NCBI GenBank assembly: GCA_037954235.1
Contig: JBBMOA010000021.1
Coordinates: forward strand, 9,992,501-10,056,500
Origin: Aulostomus chinensis
Taxonomy: Eukaryota; Chordata; Actinopteri; Syngnathiformes; Aulostomidae
Reading direction: 5' to 3'
DNA length: 64,000 nucleotides
Below the pieces are notes generated by a model. The model saw only the letters and a program-made list of their open reading frames with translations, did not search any database and was not told the origin of the DNA. Below are positions 62,601-64,000 of the stretch, in pieces. How positions within the stretch are numbered: the first letter of the stretch is position 1; the number at the start of each line of letters is the position of its first letter. Both the position numbers and the translations under genes were made by a program.

Positions 62601-63315
62601 AAGTCAGCTATTGTGTTTTTACTGATATTTGCACCACAGTCTTTCATGCTTTGAGCTGTATTGTGCTTGCAGTTATTATCTTTTTCTCAAACCTTTTTTG
62701 AAAGCACAAATTTAGCAACTGTGAGGCTACAGAAATGTCTTAATATCATTTGTTTATGTAAGTGTTTCACTGGGTCCTATAGCGTGGAAGTCAATTCACT
62801 TTCCTGGGATTTGTCACATCCATTCAATATTTGTCTCAGACGACACTGACCACTTTTCTAATCAACACACAAAATCTTTTTTCCCCCCAAAACCTGTCAT
62901 CATCCAACTATCTATTCATATATCACAACAGTCTAATATATGTACAGTTTTCTTTAAAAGAAAAAAAAAAGCATCCAATATAACAGGTACACACAGACAA
63001 ATGCAATCTAATCTAAGCAAAACTCCATACGTTGGCAGACAAGATTGGACTGTGTTGTTCTCCAGTGCTTTCATGCATACAGTAAATGAGATTTGTGGGA
63101 AACAAGATGTGATGTGTGAAGCCAGAGGAAATTTCCATCTGCAACCCCAGAGATGGGTCTCACTTGATGGGCTGCAACAATGCTGACAGCTGAGGTGTCA
63201 CACAAGCACATTTATCACCCACGACATAATTGCCTCCCCCCCCCCTTTTTTTTTGTAAAGATAGGCTTCACTTTCTTAGACTTCACATCCATAATCTGAC
63301 ACTGTAGCTTTGCAG

Positions 63316-63316
<1 letters not shown>

Positions 63317-63380
<64 letters not shown>
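63317..63380 (+). repeat. (TG)n microsatellite
   Basis: About 31 perfect TG units. Confidence 0.95.
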
Positions 63381-63383
<3 letters not shown>

Positions 63384-63667
63384 AAACCTGAAACACAGAG
63401 CAACATTAGTTGTATGTGCAGGTATTAACACTGCACAGATGATAAGGGTGGCGGTTTGGAAACATTCCCCTCCTCATCAGAGCATCTCGCTGGGAGTCAG
63501 CAGCTGTGAATGGTTCTCTAAGAGCTGCTGGTCCCACTGGGAATGAGCAGCTGTGAACAAACATAAAGGTTTAGGAAAGTAACTGTCATATAAGCTGCAA
63601 AGTCAGTGAGTTCACTTGTAACAGAAATGTTCTTAAACACCTAGGCCTTTTTTAAACCCTCAATTTT

Positions 63668-63815
63668 GTCTTACAGGCAAGAAGCAAAGCCTTTTTGTAA
63701 CTCCTTGCTCCTGACATCTATTGTAACATTCATCACCCAGGCTTTTAAGGACATTACAAGAGGTACACAGTAGATGTCAGGAGCAAGGAGTTACTTTGAA
63801 TCCTGCCTGTAAGAC
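63668..63815. repeat. 148-bp imperfect inverted repeat (stem-loop or MITE)
   Basis: Two nested pairs of perfect arms: GTCTTACAGGCA at 63668-63679 pairs with 63804-63815, and GTAACTCCTTGCTCCTGACA plus TCTA at 63697-63720 pairs with 63771-63794. A TTGTAA/TTACAA pair continues inside (63721-63726 and 63754-63759). The remaining loop is about 27 bases. Flanking AATTT words extend the symmetry slightly outwards. It lies in the presumed neto1 intron. It could be a small non-autonomous transposon or a hairpin transcript. Confidence 0.7.
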
Positions 63816-64000
63816 TAAATTTATGGCTGAAAAGTCCTGTAATGTTCAAGAACAAATGAACATATAAGAAAGTGTTGGCTGAAATGTGTACGTGTGTGTT
63901 TTTGCTAAATAGGCTTCTAAACTAAGACTATGCACTTTGCGCTTCATCTCATTTGTCAAAATCTGTGAAATGAACACAACATTGAATTGAAAACACAATA

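Noticed and set aside
60040..64000. Search for upstream NETO1 CUB-domain exons
   Set aside because: No stretch on the minus strand showed CUB motifs with splice sites, so the remaining exons are taken to be outside the window.

Overview
The window looks like nuclear DNA of a teleost (bony) fish. Genes are split by GT/AG introns, short tandem repeats are very dense (dozens of TG/CA, TA, GA and triplet tracts), and a tRNA-derived SINE with an L2-like tail of a common fish type is present. Three protein-coding genes can be reconstructed exon by exon. All lie on the minus strand in the right-hand third of the window. From right to left they are the 3' part of neto1 (56388-60039), complete timm21 (49901-52035) and a complete four-exon gene for a 174-residue single-pass membrane protein with three PPPY motifs (43889-48134). 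NETO1 and TIMM21 are also neighbours on human 18q22.3, from memory, so this is conserved synteny.

Layout. 1-111 may be one exon of an unidentified minus-strand gene leaving the window on the left. 112-41600 is a gene desert of introns or intergenic DNA. It holds a decayed pogo-like DNA-binding relic (1433-1585), degraded transposon traces, a 42-bp minisatellite (about 13004-13215), an orphan CpG- and GA-rich promoter-like block (23550-24260), a 379-bp tandem duplication (30976-31705), a SINE with an intact 12-bp target-site duplication (34608-34993) and a near-perfect 34-bp palindrome (35052-35085). 41608-48840 is the PPPY gene with its 3'UTR and promoter. 49760-52100 is timm21. 52100-56387 is intergenic or 3' flank. 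56388-60039 is the 3' end of neto1, and 60040-64000 is neto1 intron with repeats and a 148-bp stem-loop.

Functions. TIMM21 belongs to the mitochondrial TIM23 presequence translocase. NETO1 is an auxiliary subunit of kainate and NMDA-type glutamate receptors. The PPPY protein has the architecture of membrane adaptors for NEDD4-family ubiquitin ligases, but I do not recognise its family. The genes do not form a functional unit; each has its own promoter or lies in its own intron-rich unit. The best leads are the PPPY protein, the alternative NETO1 C-terminus (PDZ ligand or a short intron-encoded end), the orphan promoter near 24 kb with the candidate exon at the left edge, and several structured repeats.
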